Below, one piece after another: positions 32,636-44,402 of a DNA stretch of 64,000 nt. The DNA lies in the NCBI GenBank assembly GCA_037447655.1, contig JBBHKE010000404.1, positions 186,001 to 250,000 on the forward strand, written 5' to 3'. How positions within the stretch are numbered: the first letter of the stretch is position 1; each line of letters starts with the position of its first letter. The notes beneath the pieces are model-generated. The model searched no databases. It saw only the letters and a list, made by a program, of their open reading frames with translations, and was not told the origin of the DNA. Source of the DNA: Zygnema cylindricum (Eukaryota; Streptophyta; Zygnematophyceae; Zygnematales; Zygnemataceae). The position numbers and the translations under genes are program-made.

Positions 32636-33126
32636 GTCCCAGTTAGACTAGGACGAAGTGGAATTCAAGTACATCCAGAACTTCTCGTTCCTCAAGAAAA
32701 GCTGGACCCGCCGACCCTAGGCGGTTTTGACGTCCCAGTTAGACTTAAAGACGGGACCCTTAGAAAATAGACCATATTTCGGGCTGGAGACCTTCCCCTG
32801 GGTTTCCCCCGAGGGCGACTCGAACAGAGAAACCAGCTCGGGCTCGCTGTGAGACAAATAAAGGATTCGGAAACGGGTTCTGAGGGAAGAAACGTGGCCC
32901 CTCCGTCTCCCGCTCCTCGTAGTCTTACTCCTGAACATTTCCTTTCCTTGGTAGAGGCCGCCAAGACCTTTGCCAAGGAAAGAAGGGAGTCTTGGGCAAA
33001 GGCTTAGGAAATAAACAGAGTGTCGCTCGGGCTCGACCAAAGAGACAAGCTCAGCGGGAGCCCCCTTTGGGTCCCCTTCCAGAGGTCGGGCTTTATACCA
33101 GATAAAAGATTCCCAGGGCAGAAATT

Positions 33127-33318
33127 CAGATTGACCCTGCAGTTTTGGCGGATCCCAGCCGCCCAGGTCGAAAAGAACTCCTTGCTCTTCAAGACCTACA
33201 TGAACTTAAGGTGAAGCAGGATCAGATTGACCCTGCAGTTTTGGCGGATCCCAGCCGCCCTGGCCGAAAGGAACTCCTTGCTCTTCACGACCTTCATGAA
33301 CTTAAGGTGAAGCAGGAG
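33127..33318 (+). repeat. 96-bp in-frame tandem duplication in E8 gag
   Basis: Two copies (33127-33222, 33223-33318) of a 32-codon unit, QIDPAVLADPSRPGRKELLA and onward. E10 has a single copy at the same place. Confidence 0.85.
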
Positions 33319-36300
33319 TTGGTGTAGAGAGTTGCTCGGTCAGATGGAGCCAGGGTGGTTAAACCAGTGGGATGGGTGGTGGAGATTCTAAGCAGCTCTT
33401 CAGAGAGTGGTTCCACATAGTCTTTGTAGGAAAGGCCCAGGATGGCTCCTCCTTCTCGCCCTCCTCCATTTTCTTCCCAAGACACTGCACCTAGTCGACC
33501 ATCCTGGGTGCGCCATGCTCCAAGGTCTCGTAGGGGAGCAGATGGCAAAGAGATAGGGGCTCAAGAGCCAGTGAGGTGGAAAAAGTTTGACTATAGGGAT
33601 AGTGAGGGTAGATTTGCACCTCTCCTCAAGCAAGAAACTTCCCCAACTCCGACATCAGTCCCCACCGAGAGACTTTATTCTAGAACACACCGTGTTCGTC
33701 CAGCCGGAGGGTGCTAGCGATCCAAACCTACTGACCCAGGGGTTAACGAAACTTGCCAGAGGTGTTGTCTGAGGGATTTTGGTGGGCCAAGCCAAACGAT
33801 TTAGAAATTCTAAGAGGGGGGATAGGTGATTTGACCAGAGTAGTGAAAAGGGCCCACGAACTAGTGGAGGTTTTGAAATCCCAGGGCCTGGCTACCGCGG
33901 GGGCCGGACTTGCCACGGTAGATTGGGAGGCCTTGGAGGAGGAAAGGTGGAAGTTGTGGGAGCAGGAATTGAACCTCATCTAAGAAGCTCGACGGAGGTC
34001 AAGTGGGATCCTTAGTGGGCGGATCCCTCCTACACCAGTAACAGAACCTTAGTCCGGAGCCCCACCCCAGGCTCCTTCCTCGGAGACTGGTCAAGAACCT
34101 CCTCTTTAGCGAGAAGATGGGGCAGACACAAGACATAATATTGGGGGTTTGGGTGCAGATTCAACGTCTGAACTCACTGCGGCTCCACGGGAAGAGCCTA
34201 CTCTTATTTCGGTGGAGGTTTCTTTAGCTGTTAAAGCCTTAGCGGAGTTACGACCAAACGAAAGAATCCACATCCACTTGAGACCGTCCACACCTCCTTC
34301 GCCTCCACCTAAATTGTCCCCTGATCCTCCTTCTTCTCCTCCTCCTCCTCCTACCTCTCACTTCAAAGACACTGCAGCAGAGCCCCGAAACGTTCCCACC
34401 TCCTCTCCCTCACCTTCTATTTCCCTTATTAGAGCAGACGGTGGGTCACCAGGTCCATTGAGCCTACCCTAAAAGCATGACGTCTACTCACCTCCTCACA
34501 GATGATCGCCATCCTCCAGTTCAAGAACTCCTCCTTCTGAAACTTCCCGAAGACAGCCCTGGAAACAAACCCTTTTTAGGAGACAGACACCTTCTCCTCA
34601 GAACTGGCCTTTGTCTCCGTCTTCTTCTCCATCCCTTCCCCGAGAACTCCCTTAAAACCGCCCTCGGATCCACATCCCGTCAGAGGAGACAGTTCTTAAG
34701 GACGAAAGATATTCTCGTGGAAATAGAGGAGTGGATATAGGGGAGTGGGCCCCTTCTACTTCATCCATCCAGCCAGGTCATCAGACGCGGATACCCTCCG
34801 CATCAAGGATGCCAGGAGTCCTCCCATTGGGGAATACCCTTCCTCCAACCATCTTTTGAGGTGCTGGTACTTCCACTGCGAAGGAGTATCCACACCTCGT
34901 AGGGCAGCACCTCCTACTGGAGGAGGAGGCGGTTCCGGTCCCGAGGAAGAGGACAAAGGAGTCACTTTGCCGGTCAGTTTGTCAGTCCCACCGGCCGTTC
35001 CTATTCTCAGTTCACCCAATCAGCAGAAGAAGAGAAGGAAATGGGGGACATTCGGATATTTACAGGGGATAGCTCGAGGATCGCTTTCTCGGATTTCGAG
35101 TTGTTTTGGAAATCGTTCACCCAATCAAAAATCAATAAATACGAGGAGGAGCCATTCCAGATGACTTCGAAACCACTCTCTTTCCCATGATGGTCAACTA
35201 CCTCTCTGGAGGGGCGTTGGCAGACTATAAGGAGCGTCAACCTCTCTTGATGGCTCCTAGCATTAAGATATCTGATCCAGCTCTTGATGCGGCCGTTTTA
35301 CAAGCGGAGGCTGACTTGGCTGCAGCGGCGGCCACACCTGTGACAGCCACCTTCACCGATGATATGCAGCTGCAGGCCCTAAGAAGGGCCTATGTTAACG
35401 AGCTGCAAGCCATTCAAGCAGCTCGGGCGGCAACACGCATGGTGGCCAATCCCACACCTTACACTACCCTTCTTAAAATCTGGAGACTCCTCTACACCGA
35501 GAGGAACGAATCGGCAATCATGGAATTCACGGAATTTTGATAGTTGAATAACGAGACTCCCCAGACTCTCTTCAACCGTCTTTCAAGCCTTTGCTAGAAA
35601 ACGAAGCTGTCGTCCATTGACCTTCCTGAATGGCCAAAAAGTATTTTAAAGCTGTTCGAAATTCCTTCGAACCGACAGGGCAGACTGCCTTGGATAATTG
35701 GATGTCGGTGAAGCAATCCAGGACATTAATCCCTCTGCCAAAGTCATCTCCTTGGTGGCAATGAAGTTATACGACCACTTCGTTCACAGTGAGGCAAAGG
35801 AGAAGGCCGTAACCGGGAAGGCCAAAGCGAATTTTGCAGGATTCGCCGAGGAAACTTCTTTAAATGGGGAAGAACAAGCGGAACTTCAAGCTTTGCGGAA
35901 GCTTAAAAAGAAGCAAGTTGCGGACAGCGGGCCCGAACCTGCAATGGGGGCAGACGATCGGGTAATTCTGTACAATTGCCTTAATTGTCAACAACTGGGA
36001 CATGGATGGAAACGCTACAGCAGGAAGCTCAAACCGGAGCTAGCCCTCAGGCTAAAGGATTGGGAAGTAAAGCGTTCAAAAAAGAGCCAAAAGCAGCAGC
36101 AAGAACGGCTCAAAGGAGCTAGGGGGGGACAGAACACCGGTCACAAAGGACAATTACCGCCCCACTCCTCGGTGTGAAACTTCGAAAATGTCCCAGTCTC
36201 AACTGCGGCAAATCAAACTGCCAAAGTTTGACGACGCCCAGATCTCTAACGAGATCCGGAGCAAGTATACCAACAAGGGCCACAAGTGCAAAGCCTGGCA

Positions 36301-37765
36301 CAAAGAGGGGCAATGTTTTCGGATGAAGGGAATTCCAAAGGAAATGATGCAATTTGCTCTGTTCACGAAAGAGGAAAAACTGCGGTTAACCTTCTTCCCC
36401 TACAACCTCTTCACCCTTAAGGGCGCCCAGTGCTGACTACAGCAGAGAATCCGGAACGAGTATTGGTTGCTCCTACAAGACTTACACCGGAGATTATAAT
36501 CCAACAGCAGAATCAGCAGATGGCCGCCATGGCTGTGGAATTGGCAGCCTTTCGTTTTGGATCGTCTTCCCGGTCTGCTCCTCTTACAGTAGTGCAACGA
36601 CTCTAAAGACAGAAACATGAGTTATTACAGAAGCTAGCGGAGCTTGAACTTCAAAGCACAGCGGGTGCTAACGACGATGATGTGATAGACTGGGATTTGG
36701 AACCCCCAAATGCCCACCATGCAAGCAACTTTCTGCACGGAGCGTGGAATGTGGGAGTGGGAGATGGTCGTAGACAACTCCGCTCTTCAACCTCGGATCA
36801 ACGGAGAGACCGGTAGAAAATGGGCCAGAAAGACCACAGCCGGAAGGCCACCGGGCCCCTATCCTTCACACCCTAGGCAGTAATGCTAAACAAAGACATA
36901 GTCCTCGGGGTCAAGCCCACTCATCTTCCTCCTCTTCCTCCCAAACCTAAAGTGCCTCTCGGTTTCAAAAATTACCAGAGAGAAAAACAACAACGGGAAA
37001 AGAAATCACTCGAAGAAGACAAACAAAGCAATCAAGATTGGTTTGAGCGATTCATGGCCGAACGCTCGGATGAGGAAGCACCCCAAATTCCACTTGTGAC
37101 CGATTCCGGTTATGAGTGTTGGAATTCAAGTATTTTCTAAGTCTAGAGATTGCAAAACAAAAATCAAATAGCAGATATAAACAGCCTGCCTCTAACTCCT
37201 CACTCAAGTCCATACACTTGTCGCAGTCACTAAAGACTGGAGGAGTTAGCCATGGCTGCCTGTGATGTCTAGAGAGAGACAGGTAGTTGTTTCATTGGAT
37301 TTTCTAAAAGGGAGTTTCACGGAGCCAAGATTTGATCCTGGTACCTACCTACGTCAAACCCGCAGTAGTCGATAACCTTATCCTAATAGTCTAGGTTATG
37401 GGATAGAGTATATGGTGTATGATAGTTATATAAATAGTTACAATTAGATAAATTCATTTAACGCGAACTATATACATAATGCATAGAAACAGTTGTGTAA
37501 AGTACGACGTACGGTGCGGCTACGAAATAAATATCGCGCATTTTGTTTAACGTCGGAAAGAATACCGCGCAAGTATTTATGACAGCCACGATTGAAATCC
37601 AGATTTGATCGGACGGCCGCGAAGGATGCTGAGATCGCGGAGTAGGATTTTGGCGATTTGCGATCACCGCCACATCGAGTGGCACGTGGCAAAACTAAAT
37701 TGGATTGCGGCGGGGATTACGGAAACGAATCCGGATATGACATGTGTCAACATTTTGGCCATGTC

Positions 37766-37813
37766 GTACTATGGCCGTACAGAAAGTACACCGGCACCTA
37801 TACTTTTCTGTAC
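37766..37813 (+). promoter_or_regulatory. GTAC pentad module, E9 LTR
   Basis: GTAC at 37766, 37777, 37786 and 37810; ATAC at 37800. A sixth GTAC lies at 37837. Confidence 0.7.
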
Positions 37814-37920
37814 GACACAGTATTTTAATTGGTGCCGTACTTCAGTAGATAGAGTTTTAGAGGGAGATAGGACTTAGAAAAATTTGGCAGATAGGACCCT
37901 CTCTGCGAGAGAGCACCTTG

Positions 37921-37927
37921 TATAAAT
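37921..37927 (+). promoter_or_regulatory. E9 LTR TATA box
   Basis: TATAAAT, 107 bp after the GTAC module; the transcription start would be expected near 37950. Confidence 0.55.
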
Positions 37928-39030
37928 GGCTAACTTTGGGCAACCATAGCTATCAATTTACTTGACCATTTTCAGTGATTCTTTTTGCCACGGACTCAAG
38001 GGAGTCCACGCTACACAAAGGTGTAGTTGGTAAGAGGTTTTGTCAGCAAGGGTGACTGTAGTTCTAAGGGAAAGTCAAAGTGGGTGAATGTGTCCAAATC
38101 TCATATTCTAACTTTGCATTCTCTGGTGGAACTGAGCACACAGAAAGTGTTATTTCACAGGGGTGAATCTATATTGGGGTTTATACTGTCAAGGGGTCAA
38201 TCATTTGGGTTTATATCAACTTGGAGTCGGCACTATCTAGATTAACTTCTTTTGGATCTACATACTCTGAGGGCCAATGGAGGTCTCAGAGTTTCAATGA
38301 GAGTGATGACAAGGAAGGGAACGAACACGATCATGAACCAGATTCGCTGACGTCATCTCGAGAGCTCCACTCCCTTCCTCCAAGCGTGCTGTCATGCTAG
38401 TCAGGCACCTTATGCCGTACGCCCTTACCCATATCAAAACTCTTGCCTCCCCCCATAATCTGCCCAAAGAGATCCTCATTCAAGCCCTAGGAGAAGAGAT
38501 CCATTCTGAAAAAGACAAATTCAACAGGGTAACACCACCCACGGTGGTATATTTATCTTCAGATCCTAAGACCCCTATGGTGGATAGGGACTACAAAATG
38601 TTGTCCGTAGCTCTCATTCTGAACCGGACATGCAATTTCAAATTTAACAGGTACGGCGGGTACCATGACGCTGTAGTAGACACCGCAGCAATTCCCAACC
38701 TTATTACCACTTCCGCATTGAAAAAAATGCCTGAAGAACTTAGACCTCAAATCTGCCCAAGTATGTCAAGCTCATGTGCTTCACATGCCCTTTAAACTTA
38801 CCAAGGATTCCCGACCTTTTTCCTCTGTATGGCCATTAAAGTACGGGGAAAAGAGCGCACTCAGCTAGATTAGATTCTTCTATTGTCTTTACTGAACAGA
38901 ACGCACTTTATTTCGGGCCTAATGGAGGCCGGACGATAAAGTTACTCTGTTCCAAAAATTACCATCCTGTTACATGTGACCAGTTGCCAACTGTCCCATT
39001 GGGGGCTACATTGTGGAACGCCACGTAACT

Positions 39031-40040
39031 TTTGGGATAGTCTTGTAGATTTTGCTGTTGGCTATAAGTAGGATGTTAGTTCAGGCCCACCAGCCGAGTA
39101 GAGCATTTATAAATGCGAGTCAAAGTTAGGCGTTTCGCGTCAATTTAGAACTTTGTTGCTCAGGATTGTGTTATAGAAAAACCCGTGGTTTCTAATCTAG
39201 CCGAAGATAGTCGCCTAACTTTTTGCCCTGAGTGTAGTACAACCTACTTTGTCTTATGTCCGTACGATAACAATTCCTGCCGGTGATTGGCTCCTGGTAT
39301 TGCTTTGACTTTGGTACTATCGGTAGTACAAACTTGGCTTGTATAAGGCACTTGGGGCCGAGGGAGACTGGTTGCTGTTTCAGTACTGTCTCCTCAGAAA
39401 AACCCTAGAAATTCCAGCAAACTTTCTTGTGGAGAACTTTTGTTTTGCATGTGATTGTGACCCTATTGCCATCTTGGTTTGCATCCGTAGTCTGGTTGGG
39501 TGGTTGGCATCGTCTTTCCTGTTTTGGGCGATTTAGGGACTGGTGTTTGTTGGAAACCAAGAAGGGTCTTGCGGGTTCGGGGTCGCGGAAACCGAGGAGT
39601 TAAGGAGGCCTTACCTGTTCCGGGGTTTTTCAGGGGGAGATTTTGTCTCCTTTTGGTTGTCCACGTTACGTTTTGGGGGTATGTTGAGCTTGCTTGCTAT
39701 TATTCCACATTCTAACTTTATTCTCTATATTTTTCTAAGGTCAAGGTGATATTGTTAATTCTAAGACAACATTTTTATATTTCTATCCTTTCATTTTTCT
39801 GAGTGAAATCATCTGGGTTCTCTCTTTGGTAGTCCTTTTTGGGGCTCTGGTTGGGTTTCTTCCGGGGTTGATTACCAGAATCTTTTGTACTAGAATAGTG
39901 GATTTTGGGAGGATTTATGTTAGGCTTTCAACAGATTGTCACAGTACTGAAACATCAACCTGTCTCTTTAGGTTAAAGAGGATAGGTGTTCAGAGCGGGG
40001 TACTTTTATAAGGGGATTTAGATTTTCTTCTCCAGTCAGC
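39031..40040 (+). repeat. Probable LTR/leader of E10
   Basis: About 1 kb without coding signal between the end of E8 protease and the start of E10 gag. It includes a TATA-like tttataaat near 39106. I could not define LTR ends or a primer-binding site. Confidence 0.35.
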
Positions 40041-43000
40041 TATGGGGGGAGAAGAAGTTTAGGATAAGGATCTTCCGGGTGTCAGATCGGACGAGCAAGA
40101 GAGGCAGGGAGCGGTGGCCCAGGAAGAAAAGTCACTGGTGCCCGAGGGAGCAACCCCCTTTGGCTCACCTGTACACATTGAGCGGTTTCTTAAGGGAGAG
40201 ATGCCCCCAGTGGTTGTAGACAACACTCCTCCGACACACCCAAAGGGGCGACTCTCTCCTCCACCTCCACCTATCTTTTCCCCCGAGAATTTCTCAACGT
40301 TGTCCGAGTCAGTCAGAGCTAGGGCTTCAAAGAAGGCGGAGAGGCCGCCCTTATCCCCTAAAAGGCGGTGAAAGGGGTTGGCCCTCAAGGAAGCGGTCCC
40401 TGGTCACCTTCACGAGAACGGTCGCTATACGCGATCTAAGGCACCGATAGCAAAAATGTACATGGATCCTGAGATCCTGAACGATCCTAAACGGCCAGGT
40501 CGCAAAGAAATCTTAGCCCTTCATGATCTCCATGAGTTGAAGGTTAAAAAGGAGTTGGTGCAGCGGGTAGCCAGGTCAGATCGAGCCAGAGTGGTACGCC
40601 CAGTGGGAGGTGTAGTGGAGATACTCAGCAGTTCATCCGAGAGTGGCTCCCCAACCTCCGTACCGGAGCAACAGGGAGGACCATCAACTTCATACCAACA
40701 ACCCACCCCATCTCAGGACACCGCAACCAGCAGGCCGGCTCACAGTGGGGCGGTCCCTCGGACACGCGCCGGGGAAGGGACCAGTAAGCGAGGGTTACCC
40801 AAACCAAAGAAGGGGTACAGGTTCGATCATCGGGACCGCAAGGGCAGGTTCGCTCCCCGACCTAAAGCGGAACCGTTCTTCCCTTTCGATTCCACCTCTC
40901 CGAGCTCAAAGTCTCTTTCTGCTCCGGCGGTTCGACCATCAAAGGGGTTGTGGCATTCTAGACCCACCGATCTTGAGGTACCGGGTTTGGGGATTGCGGA
41001 TCTCTCAGGGGTGGTGAGCACTACACAAAACTTGGTTGATATCTTGCGATCCCAGAGTCAGGCTACGGCGGGGGCTGGACCCGTCACCATCGATTGGGAA
41101 GCTTTGAAGAAGAGAGGAAGAGGGCCTTCAAACAGGACTTGCTCCTCATAAAGGAAGCTAGACGTATATCAAGAGGGATCCTTAGTGGACAGGTGGCTCC
41201 TCCTAGAGAGACATGTCCCTCTGCTGAGAGACAACCTACAGTGCAGACAACCCCTACAAAGACGCAAGCTCCTGGGATTTCCTCGGAACTTAGACCGGAG
41301 TCTCCTCTTCATTGGGAAGGGGGGGAAACAACAGGACCTAACCAGCAGGGGATGGGTGCAGATCTAACGGGTAACGTTGCAGCCGCCACCACTGAGCGTC
41401 CTACTTTTGTCTCAGTGGCTGGGTCTTCAACTGCGGAGGCCGTGGTGTTATTACAACCCGACCGAAGACAACACATTTCCCTCGGACTTTCCTCTCCTCC
41501 ACCGTCACCACCCTAGGCATCCTCTCCTTCTCCATCCGTTTCTCCGGCTGGAACAGTCCGTGGGTCCTCGGGCCCACCTGTTTTACCATACAAATACGAT
41601 GTTCCTGCCTACTCTCCTCCTCACCGGCGTTCTCCGGCTTCAAGCGAAGGAACTCCTTCACCAGAGGCCTCCATAAGGCGTACAAGGAAACAGACGCCTT
41701 TTTCTCGTAACCTTAGTCATCTCCATCTCCTTCTCCACCAATCCATAAAGGAACCCCGGTGGTCAAACCACTTCTCCAAGTCCCCTCGGTGGAAACAGTA
41801 CTCCGGGAAGAACAAGCCTCTCCTGGGTATAGAGGAGCAAAATTTCGGACATCTTTCCCCAAGCTGATAGTCTCTTCTTTCCCCAGAAACCAGCCCAAGG
41901 GAAATACAGGTTTTCCCGCTAAATCACCAATAGCTGCAACTTCCTTATTAGGGGGGGTGCCCATCTCTCGTCAGGTAGCTCCTTCTACTGGAGAAGGAGG
42001 CGGCCCCAAGCCAGACAACGCATATCCAGGGGTAATTTCACCGGTTCGGTTTGTTGGCCCAAGCGAATCATCCTCTTCTCAGTTCACCAACCTTAGAAAG
42101 GAGGAAAAAGAAATGGGTGACGTAAGGATCTTTACGCAAGATAGTTCAGGAATCGCTTTCTCGGATTTTGAATTGCTGTGGAAATCTTTCACTCAGTCCA
42201 AAATCAACAAATATAGGGGTGGAGCCATTCCGGATGACTTCGAAAGAGTGCTTTTCCCAATGATGGTAAATTATCTTGGTGGTGGCGCGTTAGCAGACTA
42301 CAAGGAGCGACAACCTCTCCTGATGGCTCCGAGCATCAAAATTTCATACCCTATCCTTGATAAGGCAGTCTTGTAAGCGGAAGCAGACTTCACTGCCGCT
42401 GCAACCGCTCCTGTCACCGCCCTCTTCTCACAGGACATGAAACTACAGACACAAGGACGAGCCTATGTTGCTCGGCTTCAGGCCATCCAAGCAGCCAAAG
42501 CAACCACTTGGATGGTTGCAGACCCAACCCCCTGTACAACTCTTTTGAAGGCTTGGAGACTCCATTATACTGAAATAAATGAATCTCCTATCAAGGAATT
42601 TTTGGAATATCGTTGCCAAAAGAGTGAAACTCCACAGACTCTTTTTTACAGATTGTCCAGCCTTTGTCAAAAAACCAAACTATTAACAAATGATTTCTTG
42701 GCGATGGCAACCGAATGCTTCATCGCGGTCCGCAATTCGTTTGGACACACAGAGCAAACTGCCCTCGATAATTGGATTGCGGGACAAGCCATCCAGGTTG
42801 TCAATCCAACCGCCAAAGTAATCTCAGCCAAACTCTTAGCTTTGCGGAAGCTCAAGGGGAAACAAGTGACGGATAGCAGATCCAAACCCGCCATGGGGGC
42901 GGATGACCGCGTCTTCCTATATAACTGTTTGAACTGTCAACAAACACGTCATGGATGGAAGTGCTGCCCCCGGAAACTCAAATCGGAATTAGCTCTTAAG

Positions 43001-43389
43001 CAAAAGGAATGGGAAAAGGAGAGAGCTGAAAGGACCTAGAGGCAGAAAGAACGGAAACAAGGAGGAGGATCAGACGACAAAACTTTGGTTAACAAAGACA
43101 ATTACTGACCGACTCCAGGATCCAAGACAGCAAAAATTTCGCAAGCCCAGTTGCGATAGATAAAACTTCCAAAATTCGATGACGCACAAATCTCCAATGA
43201 ATTGAGGGGCAAATATACAACAGAGGGCTCCAAGTGTGAGGCTTGCGGTTTCATGGGACACAAGGAAAGGCAGTGTTTCCGAAAGAATGGGGTCCCGAAA
43301 GAGATGATGCAATATGCACTGTTCACCGGTGGAGGTGAAACTGCCGTGAATCCTCTCTCGTTGTAGCTTCTTTACCCTTGGGGACGCCG
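40041..43389 (+). pseudogene. E10: second gag-type LTR element remnant, related to E8
   Basis: Plus-strand gag with the same order as E8. An N-terminal proline-rich part (RLSPPPPPIFSPENFSTLSE) precedes DPKRPGRKEILALHDLHELK (about 40480) and a disordered Ser/Pro region. The gag core starts near MGDVRIFTQDSSGIAF (42113) and continues with DYKERQPLLMAPSIKI. Both knuckles are intact in pattern: CLNCQQTRHGWKCC (about 42930) and CEACGFMGHKERQC (about 43230). Breaks include a stop at 40369, frameshifts near 41100-41150, and a TAA at 42374. It ends at 43389, where copia E11 is inserted; no protease or polymerase is present. Confidence 0.6.
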
Positions 43390-44387
43390 TGTTGTTTTGG
43401 AAACCTTCAGTCCTCTCTATATCTCGTTGCTATACTGCCATGATGCGCTAAGTCTAACATCGCAGCTGGAAAACTGTAATCCTCTCTATACTTCGTTGCT
43501 ATGCTGCCACGATGCGCTGCTCTAATGTCGCACCTGCGTTGGTAGAACACCGCAGTCATAGCAGCTTGATTAAACAGCTGCGTTGTTGTAAACATTACAG
43601 GTGCGCTGATAGGAGCACCACAGCCATAGCAGTTTGTATAAAAGCTAAATTGTCGTAGGTAGGATTTAGTGTTTATGGAACTGTAAAGGGAGTACATAAA
43701 CTTTGTACATCTCAGGCACACGTGTCGGTATGTGGGGGTAGTCAAGGTTTGTTGATCTAGACGACGAAGTACGTAGTCATTTGGTGACTCGATTTACACA
43801 TGGAGGTTCATCTTCAGTGGGAACGAATGCGTGGACGGCGGACGGAGTTCGCTGTCATTTTTTATAATTAAATATTGAAGTGCGCCGTCATTTCGGTGAA
43901 CAAACTTTTGCTGCACACTTTAGCGGCGGCTAGAGTTAGAGATTGATGTAAATTGTTTTTACGGCAGACGGCGAAGGTTTGGTTTGGTAAAGATTTAGTG
44001 TACCGGTGGACCATGGTAATTGTGGTACGGTTTAGATCAGCTGTAGGCTCACTTGTACATGTAGGACTTAGAATATTTTGGAAGTTAGGATTTTTCTTTG
44101 TATGAAAAAATGCGAAGCAGTTTTTGGGTTTTTGAATTATAAAATCATTGTGATCTTTTGGTAGAATTGTGTGAAGTTCTGCATGTGTTTTCTTTGGTGT
44201 ATTTTCTTCATTGTGGCAAATTTGCATACCTAGTGTGTGTCTGATTTGCTTGGGGCTTCATTGTGAAGTTGGTCATTTGTGGGTATTCGTGAGAGTTTCC
44301 TCTTTGTACTTTGATTGTGATTATGGCAACTGCTCCTGCTACTGCTTCCTCTTCTTCTTCAAGGGCACCAGCTGCCTCAAATCCACA
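43390..44387 (+). repeat. E11 5' LTR (about 998 bp)
   Basis: Starts TGTTGTTTTGG by inference and ends CAAATCCACA next to the primer-binding site. Contains short internal repeats (cctctctatat-cgttgctat and cctctctata-cgttgctat) near 43415 and 43475. It lacks the GTAC pentad. Confidence 0.6.
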
Positions 44388-44402
44388 GGTCATGGGCCCC
44401 CC
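44388..44402 (+). promoter_or_regulatory. E11 primer-binding site
   Basis: GGTCATGGGCCCCCC: two mismatches to the consensus, same position relative to LTR and gag. Confidence 0.65.

Larger units (their letters stand above)
37117..38296 (+). mobile_element. E9: solo copia LTR (1180 bp) inside E8
   Basis: Complete plus-orientation LTR from TGTTGGAATTC to CTCAGAGTTTCA, flanked by a perfect 5-bp duplication atgag (37112-37116 and 38297-38301). Removing LTR and one repeat restores an open E8 frame (DSGYE then SDDKEG). No internal region remains, as expected from recombination between two LTRs of a full element. Its inner end retains the gag start context caATGGAGGTCTCAGAG. Confidence 0.93.
32636..39030 (+). 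pseudogene. E8: gag-protease remnant of a non-copia LTR element (probably Ty3/gypsy-like), split by E9
   Basis: Plus-strand coding remnant with many frame breaks, aligned by eye with E10. Order: a low-complexity N-terminal region; a charged motif PGRKELLALHDLHELKVK, duplicated in tandem (33127-33318); a gag core around 35041-35540 (ADYKERQPLLMAPSIKISDP); a CCHC-like knuckle CLNCQQLGHGWKRY (about 35980, last Cys lost); and a second knuckle shortened to CKAWHKEGQC (about 36290). After a disordered stretch and solo LTR E9 the frame continues with ESDDKEGNEHDHEP (38302 on). It reaches a retropepsin-like VVDTAAIPNLITTSALKK near 38670, with DTA instead of DTG. A further open stretch lies at 38866-39029. 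No RT is seen, so class assignment is tentative. Confidence 0.6.

Noticed and set aside
39339-39749. Small ORFs between E8 and E10
   Set aside because: Compositionally ordinary, overlapping in several frames, with no family resemblance; the stretch is better read as LTR or leader.
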